Positions 38,631 to 50,635 of a DNA stretch of 64,000 nt are shown here, one piece after another. The translations under genes and the position numbers were made by a program. Numbering within the stretch: position 1 is the first letter of the stretch; each line of letters begins with the position of its first letter. The notes beneath the pieces were generated by a model. It saw only the letters and a list, made by a program, of their open reading frames with translations. It searched no databases and had not been told where the DNA came from. Location of the stretch: assembly GCA_949316495.1 (NCBI GenBank), contig OX439008.1, positions 8,770,001-8,834,000 on the forward strand. Reading direction: 5' to 3'. The DNA is from Amphiduros pacificus (taxonomy: Eukaryota; Annelida; Polychaeta; Phyllodocida; Hesionidae).

Positions 38631-40108
38631 TGGATAGACCCTTCCCTCTCCCTCTTATCACTGTGTCCTGATGCAAGGGAAGCTGGACGGACCCTTCCCT
38701 CTCCCTCTTATCACTGTGTCCTGACGCAAGGGAAGCTGGACGGACCCTTCCCTATCCCTCTTATCACTGTGTCCTGACGCAAGGGAAGCTGGACGGACCC
38801 TTCCCTCTCCCTCTTATCACTGTGTCCTGACACAAGGGAAGCTGGACGGACCCTTCCCTCTCCCTCTTATCACTGTGTCCTGACGCAAGGGAAGCTGGAC
38901 GGACCCTCCCCTCTCCCTCTTATCACTGTGTCCTGTCACAAGGGAAGCTGGACGGACCCTTCCCTCTCCCTCTTATCACTGTGTCCTGATGCAAGGGAAG
39001 CTGGACGGACCCTTCCCTCTCCCTCTTATCACTGTGTCCTGACGCAAGGGAAGCTGGACGGACCCTTCCCTCTCCCTCTTATCACTGTGTCCTGATGCAA
39101 GGGAAGCTGGACGGACCTTTCCCTCTCCCTCTTATCACTGTGTCCTGATGCAAGGGAAGCTGGACGGACCCTTCCCTCTCCCTCTTATCACTGTGTCCTG
39201 ACGCAAGGGAAGCTGGACGGACCCTTCCCTCTCCCTCTTATCACTGTGTCCTGACACAAAGTAAGCTGGACGGACCCTTCCCTCTCCCTCTTATCACTGT
39301 GTCCTGACACAAGGGAAGCTGGACGGACCCTTCCCTCTCCCTCTTATCACTGTGTCCTGATGCAAGGGAAGCTGGACGGACCCTTCCCTCTCCCTCTTAT
39401 CACTGTGTCCTGACACAAAGTAAGCTGGACGGACCCTTCCCTCTCCCTCTTATCACTGTGTCCTGATGCAAGGGAAGCTGGACGGACCCTTCCCTCTCCC
39501 TCTTATCACTGTGTCCTGACGCAAGGGAAGCTGGACGGACCCTTCCCTCTCCCTCTTATCACTGTGTCCTGACACAAAGTAAGCTGGACGGACCCTTCCC
39601 TCTCCCTCTTATCACTGTGTCCTGACGCAAGGGAAGCTGGACGGACCCTCCCCTCTCCCTCTTATCACTGTGTCCTGACACAAGGGAAGCTGGACGGACC
39701 CTTCTCACTCCCTCTTATCACTGTGTCCTGACACAAGGGAAGTTGGACGGACCCTTCCCTCTCCCTCTTATCACTGTGTCCTGACACAAGGGAAGTTGGA
39801 CGGACCCTTCTCACTCCCTCTTATCACTGTGTCCTGACATAAGGGAAGTTGGACGGACCCTTCCCTCTCCGTCTTATCACTGTGTCCTGACACAAGGGAA
39901 GCTGGACGGACCCTTCCCTCTCCCTCTTATCACTGTGTCCTGTCCCAAGGGAAGCTGGACGGACCCTTCCCTCTCCCTCTTATCACTGTGTCCTGTCACA
40001 AGGGAAGCTGGACGGACCCTTCCCTCTCCCTCTTATCACTGTGTCCTGACACAAGGGAAGCTGGACGAACCCTTCTCACTCCCTCTTATCACTGTGTCAA
40101 GCAAGGGA
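38631..40108. repeat. 53-bp minisatellite, about 28 copies, pyrimidine tract in each
   Basis: The unit is TGGACGGAC, then CCCTTCCCTCTCCCTCTTAT, then CACTGTGTCCTGACGCAAGG and GAAGC. Copies differ mainly at GACGCAAGG / GACACAAGG / GATGCAAGG / GACACAAAGT. From about 39700 on some copies carry CTCACTCCC for CCTCTCCC. Each copy has an unbroken pyrimidine run of about 20 nt. Confidence 0.97.
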
Positions 40109-41833
40109 ATAAAATGGTGGGGCATTCCAGTTGCTTTATTAATGAATGGTACATTTTATTTTCAAATCATTCAGTGAATAGCATGGCTTCTGCATTGACA
40201 AATATCACCAATGAGAAATAAATTAATTAATTCAATATGTAATGTGTATTTTGATCGGCCAAAATCATTATGTGCCTTATTGTGCTCTGGGAAAGGAATT
40301 GAATGATCATTTATGAAACAATTTGCAGATATTTTCAGAAACTTTCCAAAAAGCAATGATCAGCAAAGCTATAAGGCCATTGGCAAGCTCTCCTCCTTCT
40401 GGGAACTGATAGGTCCACCAATAGACATTGGGATGGGAGATAGAAAGGTTTAAGGTTGGCTTGCTGGATGAGAGCTGTTAAAATGTTACCATCAGTGTGA
40501 ATACATATGAGATAACCTTACGCAATGCCTCGGATAAGAATGCTTCATGTGCCTGCATTAGCCTCACGTAATGCTCACTAAAGTGGTGCAACATGCAGCA
40601 CGGATGGGACAAAGTGCTTCTGTAGGCCACGTGGCTCGAGTGTTTATAGTGAGTGGTCCTGTGTAATGTATGCAGTGCCACATCTGATACATAGAGGAAT
40701 GGCTTAGTTTGAGGTCAACCTCTGTGTCATCATGCATACATATGACTAAATGATGTCACATAATGAGGTGTTGTTACTATATTATATGCTTGATTTATGC
40801 GTGACCATATAGAATCACAACAGGTGAGCGTGACCAAATGGTCATGTGTGACCTTATTTGGTCATATCTATGCATGTCTAAAATCATTTTTTTCTTGAAC
40901 TTAACACAAAGAGATATCTGAGCAGTTGGACTACTCTAGACACTGCTAACAAGTTCGTCCACTAACTATTGATACATTATAAACAAATCTATTATATAAA
41001 ATAAGTTGAATAAACACTTTCTGAGTTGTGAGTTATCAAGGTTACACCCACAGTCTTGCAAATCCTGTCTTAACATCCCCAAAATTAAAAAAAAAACTCT
41101 TGACTATGGTTTTTTTTACAAGAAATATTATGATTATTAAACCGATGTGGCTGTAAGATTGGCTGATTATATCCAGGGACATCCACTGTTTATTTCAAAT
41201 CACTTGTAAACAATGTCTTCATATTTGATTAAATTGTCAAATTAAATGCTTGCTGGTGTGTGGCAGGACAGACTGCACATTGGTTGTGTCTCGTGGCAGT
41301 AATCAGCAGAGAAACAAGCCATCTTACATGGAGCACTTATCCATCATCCGTCCTGTGAATAAAACTAATTTGCTGCTAGAATCCAGACAGATGTCTTGAG
41401 GCACAAGTTGCAAATCAAGTTTTGCATGAATTGTGTCGGGAGATGGAGATGTCCTGTATATGTGAATGCTTGTTGATTCTGTTGCCAACACCACCCGCCA
41501 ATACTCCAAAGTGATGTGGAATTAAAACCTGGTAAATAACTACATCAAATCTCCCTCCCAGTCTGAGTTAAACAACCCGATGTTGGTTGGCCCTGAATTG
41601 TACATTCTGTGAGGCTGGTTGATAGATTTTGTAGAATATCCTCTGTGGCGTAGTGGAGAACTATGTGCTGAAAACTAAAAACAGAAGTTTATATAGCTGT
41701 ATTGAAAGCAGGGAGGTACTTTTTGTGGCATCTATCTTCAGAATATTTATGTTGTTTTCAGTGTATTTATATTGTTCACTGATATTTGAGTTTTCAATCA
41801 TTTGTTGAGAGGTCAATTACAGAAACTGGCCCC
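40109..41833. other. Unique AT-rich sequence, no supported gene
   Basis: ORFs of 60-80 codons only. A possible dispersed-repeat copy lies at about 40735-40890 (see findings). Confidence 0.5.
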
Positions 41834-42000
41834 TCTTGCACAGAGCAATGGATTCATGCCTTAATTGGTTATATCAGTGGAAAATCGGAGGTGGTGGGTT
41901 TGACTCCCACTTTCAGTATCGTTTACTTTCACACTGGGAAAAAGGCTCAAAGGTCGACCTGATATAGCCTTTGCTGCTGAAAGGCTCATAAAAACACCAT
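41834..42000 (+). mobile_element. Probable tRNA-derived SINE
   Basis: An A-box-like CAGAGCAATGG (41841-41851) is followed 56 nt later by a B-box-like GGTTTGACTCC (41897-41907). The latter lies in a perfect T-arm hairpin: a 5-bp stem GTGGG/CCCAC around a 7-nt loop (41894-41910). About 60 nt of non-tRNA body follows (ACTGGGAAAAAGGCTCAAAGG, then GCTGCTGAAAGGCTCATAAA). This is the head-plus-body order of tRNA-related SINEs. No clear target duplication was found, and the element is too diverged to name. The acceptor stem does not pair, so it is not a tRNA gene. Confidence 0.45.
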
Positions 42001-44407
42001 TTTACAATTTCACAATTTTAATTCTAGAACTGTTTTTGCTTGGGAACTTCAGAATTAATTTCATAATTAATCCACTGTTTAAACATTCCACTGAATAAAG
42101 TACTTGCAAAAATGAGTTCAGAAACAGATGAGATCTTCAAGCTTGCATGGCTTTGAGGAATTCTTTCAACACACAGAATAACAAAAAATAGGACTTAGAT
42201 GTAGAGTTGGATGCAGTTGTTGCTGTTAAGGCTAAGTGTCTGCTTATAGATCGCTTATGTGGTCTGTGACACTTAACATCTGGAAGTCAGCCAACACACT
42301 CAGCAAGCAAGCGGTCTATTTTGCACCAATATCTAACTTGTCAATCTGTGCCATATTAACAGAGTAAGTGGCAAGTATGGGTTGGCATCCTACATACTGT
42401 GACAAGATGACAATTCATATTTAGAGCCCACAAAACGATTGTAATTTTTATAATTGGTTTGCTGAGAGATTACCTTATAGGGAGTCCTAGACAAAGTGAG
42501 ATAATTCACTTACACAAAATGACCACATGAAGTGTGAAGGTTCACAGCTCTTAACCTCCTACCAGCAAGCCATCCCATAATTTACACCCACTCAGCTCCT
42601 CCTTGTAAAATCTTGTGAACCCAACAGCCAGAATTGCTCCATCTTTCCAATATGTCTCTTTGTGCTATTAACTAACCTGTTAAGCATGTTAGTATTCTGC
42701 ACAATTTGTTTTTGATGTCACATTCATCCACTGATGCTGTTAATTGTTGACATCATCATTACACAATGTGTCATGTGATTTAAACAGAATAATTTTTCTG
42801 TACACATAAAAGATGAATCACATATATACAAAGTTAAAGCCTTTTGTTAGGAAATACGTTATATTCATTGATTGAACTCATCTGTATTTCTGCATAATTT
42901 TGGGTGCACCCAGTTTATACATGGATGTTCACTGCAGTAGATGGAGAGATGTCCTTGAGTCATACAATCAGTGCAGACATCTCCACAATGTCTCTGATAT
43001 ACAATACACAGCTTATACCTGCTATGTAGACCTATGTATGAATCTGTACGAATCACATGACATACCTGGTCTTTAGTCATATGTAACTGTAAAAAGTACT
43101 TGATTAACCCTCAGATTGGCTGTACAGATATACTTCAGTTTGTGCCATATTATGGACCAACATCAATATTATATCCCAGTACAAGACATTTATTGATGCA
43201 CCTTTTCCATGCCCCAGTGCGATATATAGACCTGGTATTTATAGAGAACACTGAGTTGTTTGCTGTGTAATGTCTTGCAATCATGCCTCAATTATGAGTG
43301 CTAATATCATATTATTGGGACTTGATATAAGAGGCAGTCTGAGGCATCATGGGAAAAATGAGGGGTGGACAAAGAACGTGTCTATCTGCCTTATAGGCAA
43401 GATCACACATTGCTTGTATGTGCAATCACTTCAAATGCCAAGTGCAATTATTGCATCAAGATAAAATTTTCAGCATATTTTGTGGGCATGAAACAGAGAC
43501 ATTTAAATTGAATATGAGAAAAAAATAGAAGCACATAAAATGGCAGGGGCAATTAATACCTGCAGATTTATGCAGAGCTGTGCCAGCATCTGACAAGGCT
43601 CACTCTCCGGTTAAGAGAACATGAAATTGAAGCTGGCTGGGCCAAGTGAAGATGATTCTCAACAGGGAATCCTACTTTGTATTGTCACCAAGGCCACAAA
43701 GAGATTCCTGCAGAAATATGTGTATGGAACACATGAGAATGATAGTGTCAGAGTGGTGAAAACATGCTTAAAATAATAACAGAGAAATCTATTTAATTTA
43801 CATGCTTACAATAATAACAGAGAAATCTATTTAATTTAGTGCTTGCAAGTGAGCTTATATGTATATGAACTTTATTATTATATTAGGCAATGCACGTTTA
43901 TAATCAAACATAGGGACAATATAAGCTTGACTGTTCATTAGCTGCAGCCAGATATTTGTGTGATTGATTGATTGATTGAGAATTTTATTTATCCTCGGTA
44001 GCTGAATTAGTTGTACAAACCATTTTCTCAGGCCAAGTCATTTACTCGCACACTGATACAAAATAATAATAAGATATAATATATACATAATAAAAACTAG
44101 ATGGAATAGGTCATTTAAAAGCAGGATAAAATCTTACATTTAAAACTGTTCCTTTGTATGCATAAAAGCTTTAGGCTTTGATTTGAAGGTATCACAGCTT
44201 CTTATTTTGGTAGCTCATTTCAGCATCTTGGACTAGTCAGTAAAAAAACTGCTTGAATAGTATTCAGTTGATGTTCTCAGTATGAAGCTTTTTTGCACCT
44301 CTTGTGTTATATGAATGAACTCGAGTTTTCATTGAACTTGAATATTGGTGTGGTCACCAATTTATGTGGCCTGTCTAGATCATGGACATCTGAGATTAGA
44401 TCACTGT
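42001..44407. other. Unique AT-rich sequence with a 38-bp tandem duplication
   Basis: A 38-bp unit (ACATGCTTAMAATAATAAC and following) is present twice at 43762-43837. A (GATT)n run lies at about 43960-43980. A 71-codon minus-strand ORF at 42865-43080 has no recognised domain. Confidence 0.55.
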
Positions 44408-44850
44408 CCCCCTTGATGTCAATGCCCACCTCCAACATTACTGTCCCCCCTTGACATCACTGGCCCCCCAACATCACTGTCCCCCCTTGACATCACTGGC
44501 CCCCCAACATTATTGTCCCCCTTGACATCACTGGCCCCCCAACATTATAGTCCCCCCTTGACATCACTGGCCCCCCAACATTATAGTCTCCCCTTGACAT
44601 CACTGGCTCCCCAACATTATAGTCTCCCCTTGACATCACTGGCTCCCGAACATCACTGTCCCCCCTTGACATTGCTGCCCCCTTGTGACTGCCCCCCATG
44701 CCACTGTCTCCATTGACATTGCTGCCCCCTTTTGACCGCCCCCCATGCCACTGTTTCCATTGAGATTGCTGCCCCCCTTGTTACTGCCCCCCATGTCACT
44801 GTCCTCCTTGACATCACTGCCCCCCATGTCACTGTGCCCCTAGATGTCAG
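44408..44850. repeat. C-rich ~35-bp minisatellite changing into a ~48-bp form
   Basis: In the left part the unit is TTGACATCACTGGCCCCCC then AACATTATAGTCCCCC. From about 44660 it changes to CCCCATGCCACTGTCTCC with ATTGACATTGCTGCCCCC. Each unit contains two runs of 4-7 C on the plus strand. ORFs of 60-80 codons on both strands are repeat-derived. Confidence 0.92.
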
Positions 44851-47112
44851 TGTCAGATGTTTGCCTTCCCAGCATCTCACCCCTCACATCTATACCAATC
44901 CCCAGTATATATAAAGCAATTAGCAGCAACTAATCACCTGCAGCACCTCTCAGGGGCCAGTCAGGAAAAGTCAACAGTGCTCCTACTGCTTCACCAGAGA
45001 AGCTCCAAAACCATCAATATTCAGCTCACTTCAATTCAAAGCTCCATAAAATCACTGCAAACCCAGCTTTTTTTCAAATGTATTTCATTTTGATGGTGAG
45101 GCTAAATGCAATTGATGCAGATATTTTTTTCCTGTATTTTATATATTTTTAAAATCACATACCAGTAAGTTTTCAGAAGGGCGTGACCTTTGGTAACATT
45201 GAGACTGCCATGGCTTTCTCATCACAAGAACGTGTCAGCTTGTTTGATTATTGCATAGAAATCTGTCAGTTGTGCCAGATTGTGACCATCAAAGCTGATC
45301 ACTTAGATGGCATCTAACACGCCAACAATGTCAATTTCCGCAACTTGAGCAGCTGTAACCTCATTGGTCATTTCCAGTCAGCTGACCTTGCCTACTTCCT
45401 GTATGGGCATGCCGTGTAATAAGATCACACAAGAAAGGGTTGCTAGGGACCACTCTACACAAGCAGGGCCATGTCGGTGTTAAAAAATGCACAACATTAT
45501 TTTTTTGGCTGTAGCAGGCCTGCTTTCCACCTCACAGCAGATTTGTCAATTCATTATTTATGGAAATCACCTTTCACCTCATATCTGGGTCATTTTCCAC
45601 AGGCATGTTGTGGTGCAATGTGAAAATGTATTAAATCGCTGCTTACACATTATTGTTCCCCAGTGCTGCTATATTAGTGTCAGATGTTTGAATGAGGTAG
45701 TTCACCCTAGACAGCATTATAAAACATTCTCCTGATTAAGCTGAGTATAATTGTTATATTGGTGGTTATACCAGTGGTGAGTTATCAGAGAGAAGCATTT
45801 GTCAAGGAGGTCACATTTATATGGTGACTTCCACCCGGTTGACCTCGCTCACACTATGCACTGAAGTCAGCTGACCTCACCATCCCACATTAGCATGGAT
45901 CGAGGCTCTGGACAAATTGGAAATCAATGTCCAGAGGGAGAAAATGACCCCAGCAGGACATTACGGATAACTAAGCTTGATGCAGCGTTGAGAACGGCGG
46001 TCTTTACACAGTGCATTATGCAGATACACTTTGTCAGGTAACTCAGGTACCATCGACACTAGTGAGGTTCTCCAACCATGTCATGTTGAGGACAAATGTA
46101 ATGAACATGCTTCCTTAATACAGAGTAATCCAATATAAGACCTTCAAAAGGCATGCTGGTTGTCATAACAGCCGCTTTTGTTTGGATAAGTTGGAATATA
46201 TTATTGCTAATGACAGGAAAAGTACAATATTTGTCATGACCAGTAGATGGACAGATGTAATAGTAAAGGATATATCAATTAGCCGTTATTGGTGCATGGT
46301 GATCTTGTTACATAAGGAATGAACGATAGATAATATGTGGTGATGTGTTTGTTGGGACACCTTGTATTGAGTGCCGCAGTGGACCGCAGGCTACAGTGCT
46401 CACCAGGCTACAGCATCAGAATCGTAATGAACTGCCAACGAGAAAGCTGGTCCACAAATTGCTCTGTCTTGTGCCACTTCAAGCCACACTCACTTTTTAA
46501 GTTAGACCAAATCAGATTTCTTTTTCCTTGTTCTCCGCAATGTTTAAAATACAGTCACTATTTTTGCCTCCTTTGTATTGATTGGTGAGCTCTCTGTTCT
46601 ATATGGTTTATTGTAAAAGCTTCCTTCATTCAGTACTTGAGACCTTTGTTATTAATTGTATATTATATCTCTCATGATATGATTTATTTCTGTACTGAAA
46701 GAAATGATCACAAAAACAATTTCTCCCAAGTGCCTATGCTGCAGTCACATGACATTTTATGACAGGAGACTGCTGAATGAACAAATTCATGATTATTGCT
46801 AAGATAGTCTATTTGTCTATCAACATAAGCATAAAGCAAAATATTCACCACATAATTACAAGAACTGTATACCTCACTTAGAATGTATTTTTGTAGAGAG
46901 TAACTCATAGCATTAGCAAGTTGCAAGGAAAATAAATCAGGGAATGAAGAGCTGTGATTAAAGAAAATGATGATTTGTGAATTTGAATAAAGTGGCCTGG
47001 AAAAATATCTGGCAAGGAATTTCTGTTGATAGTGGAACAGGGAATTAGATTGCCGAGAACGGATATACAATTGTTATAATGTGAGGCTTCTTGAAATCCC
47101 TCCTCAACACCT
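44851..47112. other. Unique sequence, no supported gene
   Basis: Slightly GC-richer in parts (45.2-46.1 kb) but without recognisable exons; the longest ORF is 120 codons (46708-47070, minus strand) with no known domain. Confidence 0.5.
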
Positions 47113-47600
47113 GCCTAATGTGATATGCAAACACAGATTTGCCTAATGTGATATGCAAACACAGATTTGCCTTTTGTGATATGCAAACACAGATTTGCCT
47201 TTTGTGATCTGCCTAATGTGATATGCAAACACAGATTTGCCTTTTTTGATCTGCCTAATGTGATATGCAAACACAGATTTGCCTAATGTGATTTGCCTAA
47301 TGTGATATGCAAACACAGATTTGCCTGATGTGATCTGCCTAATGTGATATGCAAACACATATTTGCCTTTTGTGATCTGCCTAATGTGATATGCAAACAC
47401 AGATTTGCCGAATGTGATCAGCAAACAGATTTGCCTAATGCCTAATGTGATCTGCAAACACAGATTAACCTATTGTGATCAGCAAACACAGATTAACCTA
47501 TTGTGATCAGCAAACACAGATTTGCCTACTGTGATCAGCAAACACATATTTGCTTAATGTGATCAGGAAACACAGATCTTTTAAATATTGATCTCCCTAA
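47113..47600. repeat. 28-bp minisatellite with a 14-bp half unit
   Basis: The unit is CCTAATGTGATATGCAAACA plus CAGATTTG. Several copies are preceded by a 14-bp half unit (CCTTTTGTGATCTG), giving 42-bp blocks in the middle. The right end decays into AACCTATTGTGATCAGCAAAC variants. Confidence 0.92.
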
Positions 47601-49644
47601 TGCGACAAGCAAACTCAGGTTAGCCTTATGTGATTTCACTGTTATGATCTGAGAACTGATATAATCTGATTAATGTAATCAGCAAACATAAATATGCCCA
47701 TATATAATGGTCTGCAGTACAGATATTGATCTATGAAATGTGCTCTGCATGTACATTTTTTTTTAAATAAAGTAATTTCCCTTTTGAGATTTAAAAGCAT
47801 CTTGAATCTTTGAATGTTATGATCTGTTTACAGTTTAGATGTGTTAATGCTTATTTAAGCATGAAAGGGATGCCAGTAATAATGGCAGGATGCAACATGT
47901 AAATAGCGTGTAAGATACACACTTTGTTACCATGGCAACCATCTCAGTCATTTATGTATAAAATAAATATTTCAAAGAAGCATCTGATGTAGGCAGGTCC
48001 TCTTTTTATAGATACACTTTGTCGTGATAAAAGACTTTTGTGTGTGTCATGAAAGGGGATTTATTTTTTCCATGCAAGGCAGGGTAAAGGATTTTCTTTG
48101 TGTCTTGTTTCACTTCAGAAGCCTGATCGTGATGTGAACAGATCACAGCAAAACGTAAATTCTGTTTTGTAATTCCTGTATCCATGATTTTTTTTTCTCA
48201 GAAGATATATTAATATTAGATAAATGCTTTTGCAGTGGGAATATGATAAATTGCATGTATCACTCAAACACAAGATTTCGATCAATATAGCTAAATTATG
48301 CATGCAGATGTCATGTTTTTTTCTTTGTAATCTACAATGAGAGTGTGTTCATTAAGGTGTATGCTACTGTCAAACTACTCTTGCCATGTTATCTAAGAGC
48401 TGGCCAGCTTTTCTTATTGTTTCAATCTTGTGATTTTCCCCTAAAACTGACCAGGGTACAAATGCAGTAGTGACTTTTATATGGAATACCTTCCCCTTTT
48501 TCTAAAGCGGCTTCAATTATTGGTATTTTTCCCCATCTTTTGCAAATTGATTTCCTAAAGATATTTTCCTGTCAGTCATGCAATGCTCGCCATGGAATAA
48601 TGATTGGGACCTTTTGACGTTGTGATCAAAATATTTTCTCAGTAACTATTAGAGTTAGATTCTCCATATTATATCCGGATATGTATTATGATGGGTTTTA
48701 AAATGGGTGATATTTTCTATCTGTAAAGAAAAACATGTTATGCATGAAGGAGCCCTTGAGAAGGATTAAATGTGGAATACAAAAATAGTCTTTTGCTTTC
48801 AACTCAAATGACTTCTGAATTGCCAAATATTATATAGTATGTTAAACATTATGTTATAGATCATATGATATTTTAAACTGTGACTATAACATCCTTAAAT
48901 ACTTCAGTACAATCTTATTATTCATGAATATTATCTGATTTATTTGGAGGCGAGCATTCAAACTCGTTTAAAAGTAGCAGATGTAGTGTATTTGTTATGA
49001 TCTTCAGATGTGGAAGTTAGGAACTCTGATGTGAGGCATTTTTCTCATGTTTGTGTAGAAGAGAAGATACCTAGCAGCATGGTATACTGTCAGCAAAATG
49101 CTGAGGCTTTTTATAAAAGTTCAAACTGTGCTCCATCCATGGGCAGATGATAAGATTACTCTTTCAAGCATATTATTGGCTTTAAGGATTTAGCGCGAAA
49201 GTTTATTGTCTCCACATTTCTAAAATCTAATTTTCCAGTGGTGACAGTTTGGTTAATATAAATTCTTTTGCATTGATTTTTTAAAATGTTATTATGTGAA
49301 TGGGATGTAAGGTGATAGAAGGGAAGTGTTGCTGATATGTATGTGTGCAAAGAGGTTAAGTTATTGAATAATAAATGGCTTCCACAATCACATTAATAGA
49401 TATGGATATCTTTCTCTACTGTGGTATAAATTTCTTTTGGAATTCATTGACAAATTATGTCCAATACCTGTTGTCAAGCAAATAGATCTTAAATTTGTCA
49501 AAATGATTCATTTACTGTCAACGCCAATTATATAACTTAATCATTGAAATTTTCCAGAAAATTACCTGCCATTTGATGTAAATTAGATAGGCAAGCGGAA
49601 TGTATTAGCTTGATCAAATGGCGCAGTGTGAATGTCCTTGATCC
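47601..49644. other. Unique AT-rich sequence, no supported feature
   Basis: No ORF above about 65 codons and no repeat recognised. Confidence 0.5.
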
Positions 49645-50635
49645 CAGGCTGAGACTGGTGGGTGCCCAAGTCGCATTGTTCTGCCTCACTCAGGCTGAGA
49701 CTGGTGGTGCCCAAGTCGCATTGTTCTGCCTCACTCAGGCTGAGACTGGTGGTGCCCACGTCGCATTGTTCTGCCTCACTCAGGCTGAGACTGGTGGTGC
49801 CCACGTCGCATTGTTCTGCCTCACTCAGGCTGAGACTGGTGGTGCCCACGTCGCATTGTTCTGCTTCACTCAGGCTGAGATTGGTGGTGCCCACGTCGCT
49901 TGGTTCTGTCTCACTCAGGCTGAGACTGGTGGTGCCCACGTCGCATTGTCCTGCCTCACTCAGGCTGAGAATCATGGTGCCCACGTCGCATTGTTCTGCC
50001 TCACTCAGGCTGAGACTGGTGGTGCCCACGTCGCATTGTTCTGCCACACTCAGGCTGAGAATGGTGGTGCCCACGTCGCATTGTTCTGCTTCACTCAGGC
50101 TGAGACTGGTGGTGCCCACGTCGCATTGTTCTGCCTCACTCAGGCTGAGACTGGTGGTGCCCACGTCACATTGTTCTGCCTCACTCAGGCTGAGACTGGT
50201 GGTGCCCACGTCGCATTGTTCTGCTTCACTCAGGCTGAGATTGGTGGTGCCCACGTCGCATGGTTCTGTCTCACTCAGGCTGAGACTGGTGGTGCCCACG
50301 TCGCATTGTCCTGCCTCACTCAGGCTGAGAATCGTGGTGCCCACGTCGCATGGTTCTGCCTCACTCAGGCTGAGCCTGGTGGTGCCCACGTCGCATTGTC
50401 CTGCCTCACTCAGGCTGAGACTGGTGGTGCCCACGTCGCATTGTTCTGCCTCACTCAGGCTGAGACTGGTGGTGCCCACGTCGCATTGTTCTGCCTCACT
50501 CAGGCTGAGACTGGTGGTGCCCACGTCGCATTGTTCTGCCTCACTCAGGCTGAGACTGGTGGTGCCCACATTGCATTGTTCTGTCTCACTCAGGCTGAGA
50601 CTGGTGGTGCCCATGTCGCACTGTTCTGTCTCACT
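49645..50635. repeat. 45-bp minisatellite, 22 copies, open in three frames
   Basis: The unit starts CAGGCTGAGACTGGTGGTGC and continues through CCACGTCGCATTGTTCTGCC and TCACT. The first copy is 46 bp; the rest are 45 bp (15 codons), so two plus-strand frames and one minus-strand frame stay open for 356-365 codons. Between copies, changes fall at all codon positions and most would alter the residue in any of these frames, so I see no sign of protein-level constraint. Confidence 0.96.

Noticed and set aside
41640-41665. TGGCGTAGTGG, a perfect match to a tRNA A-box consensus
   Set aside because: No B-box or stem structure follows at a suitable distance, so an isolated match is not enough for a tRNA or SINE call.
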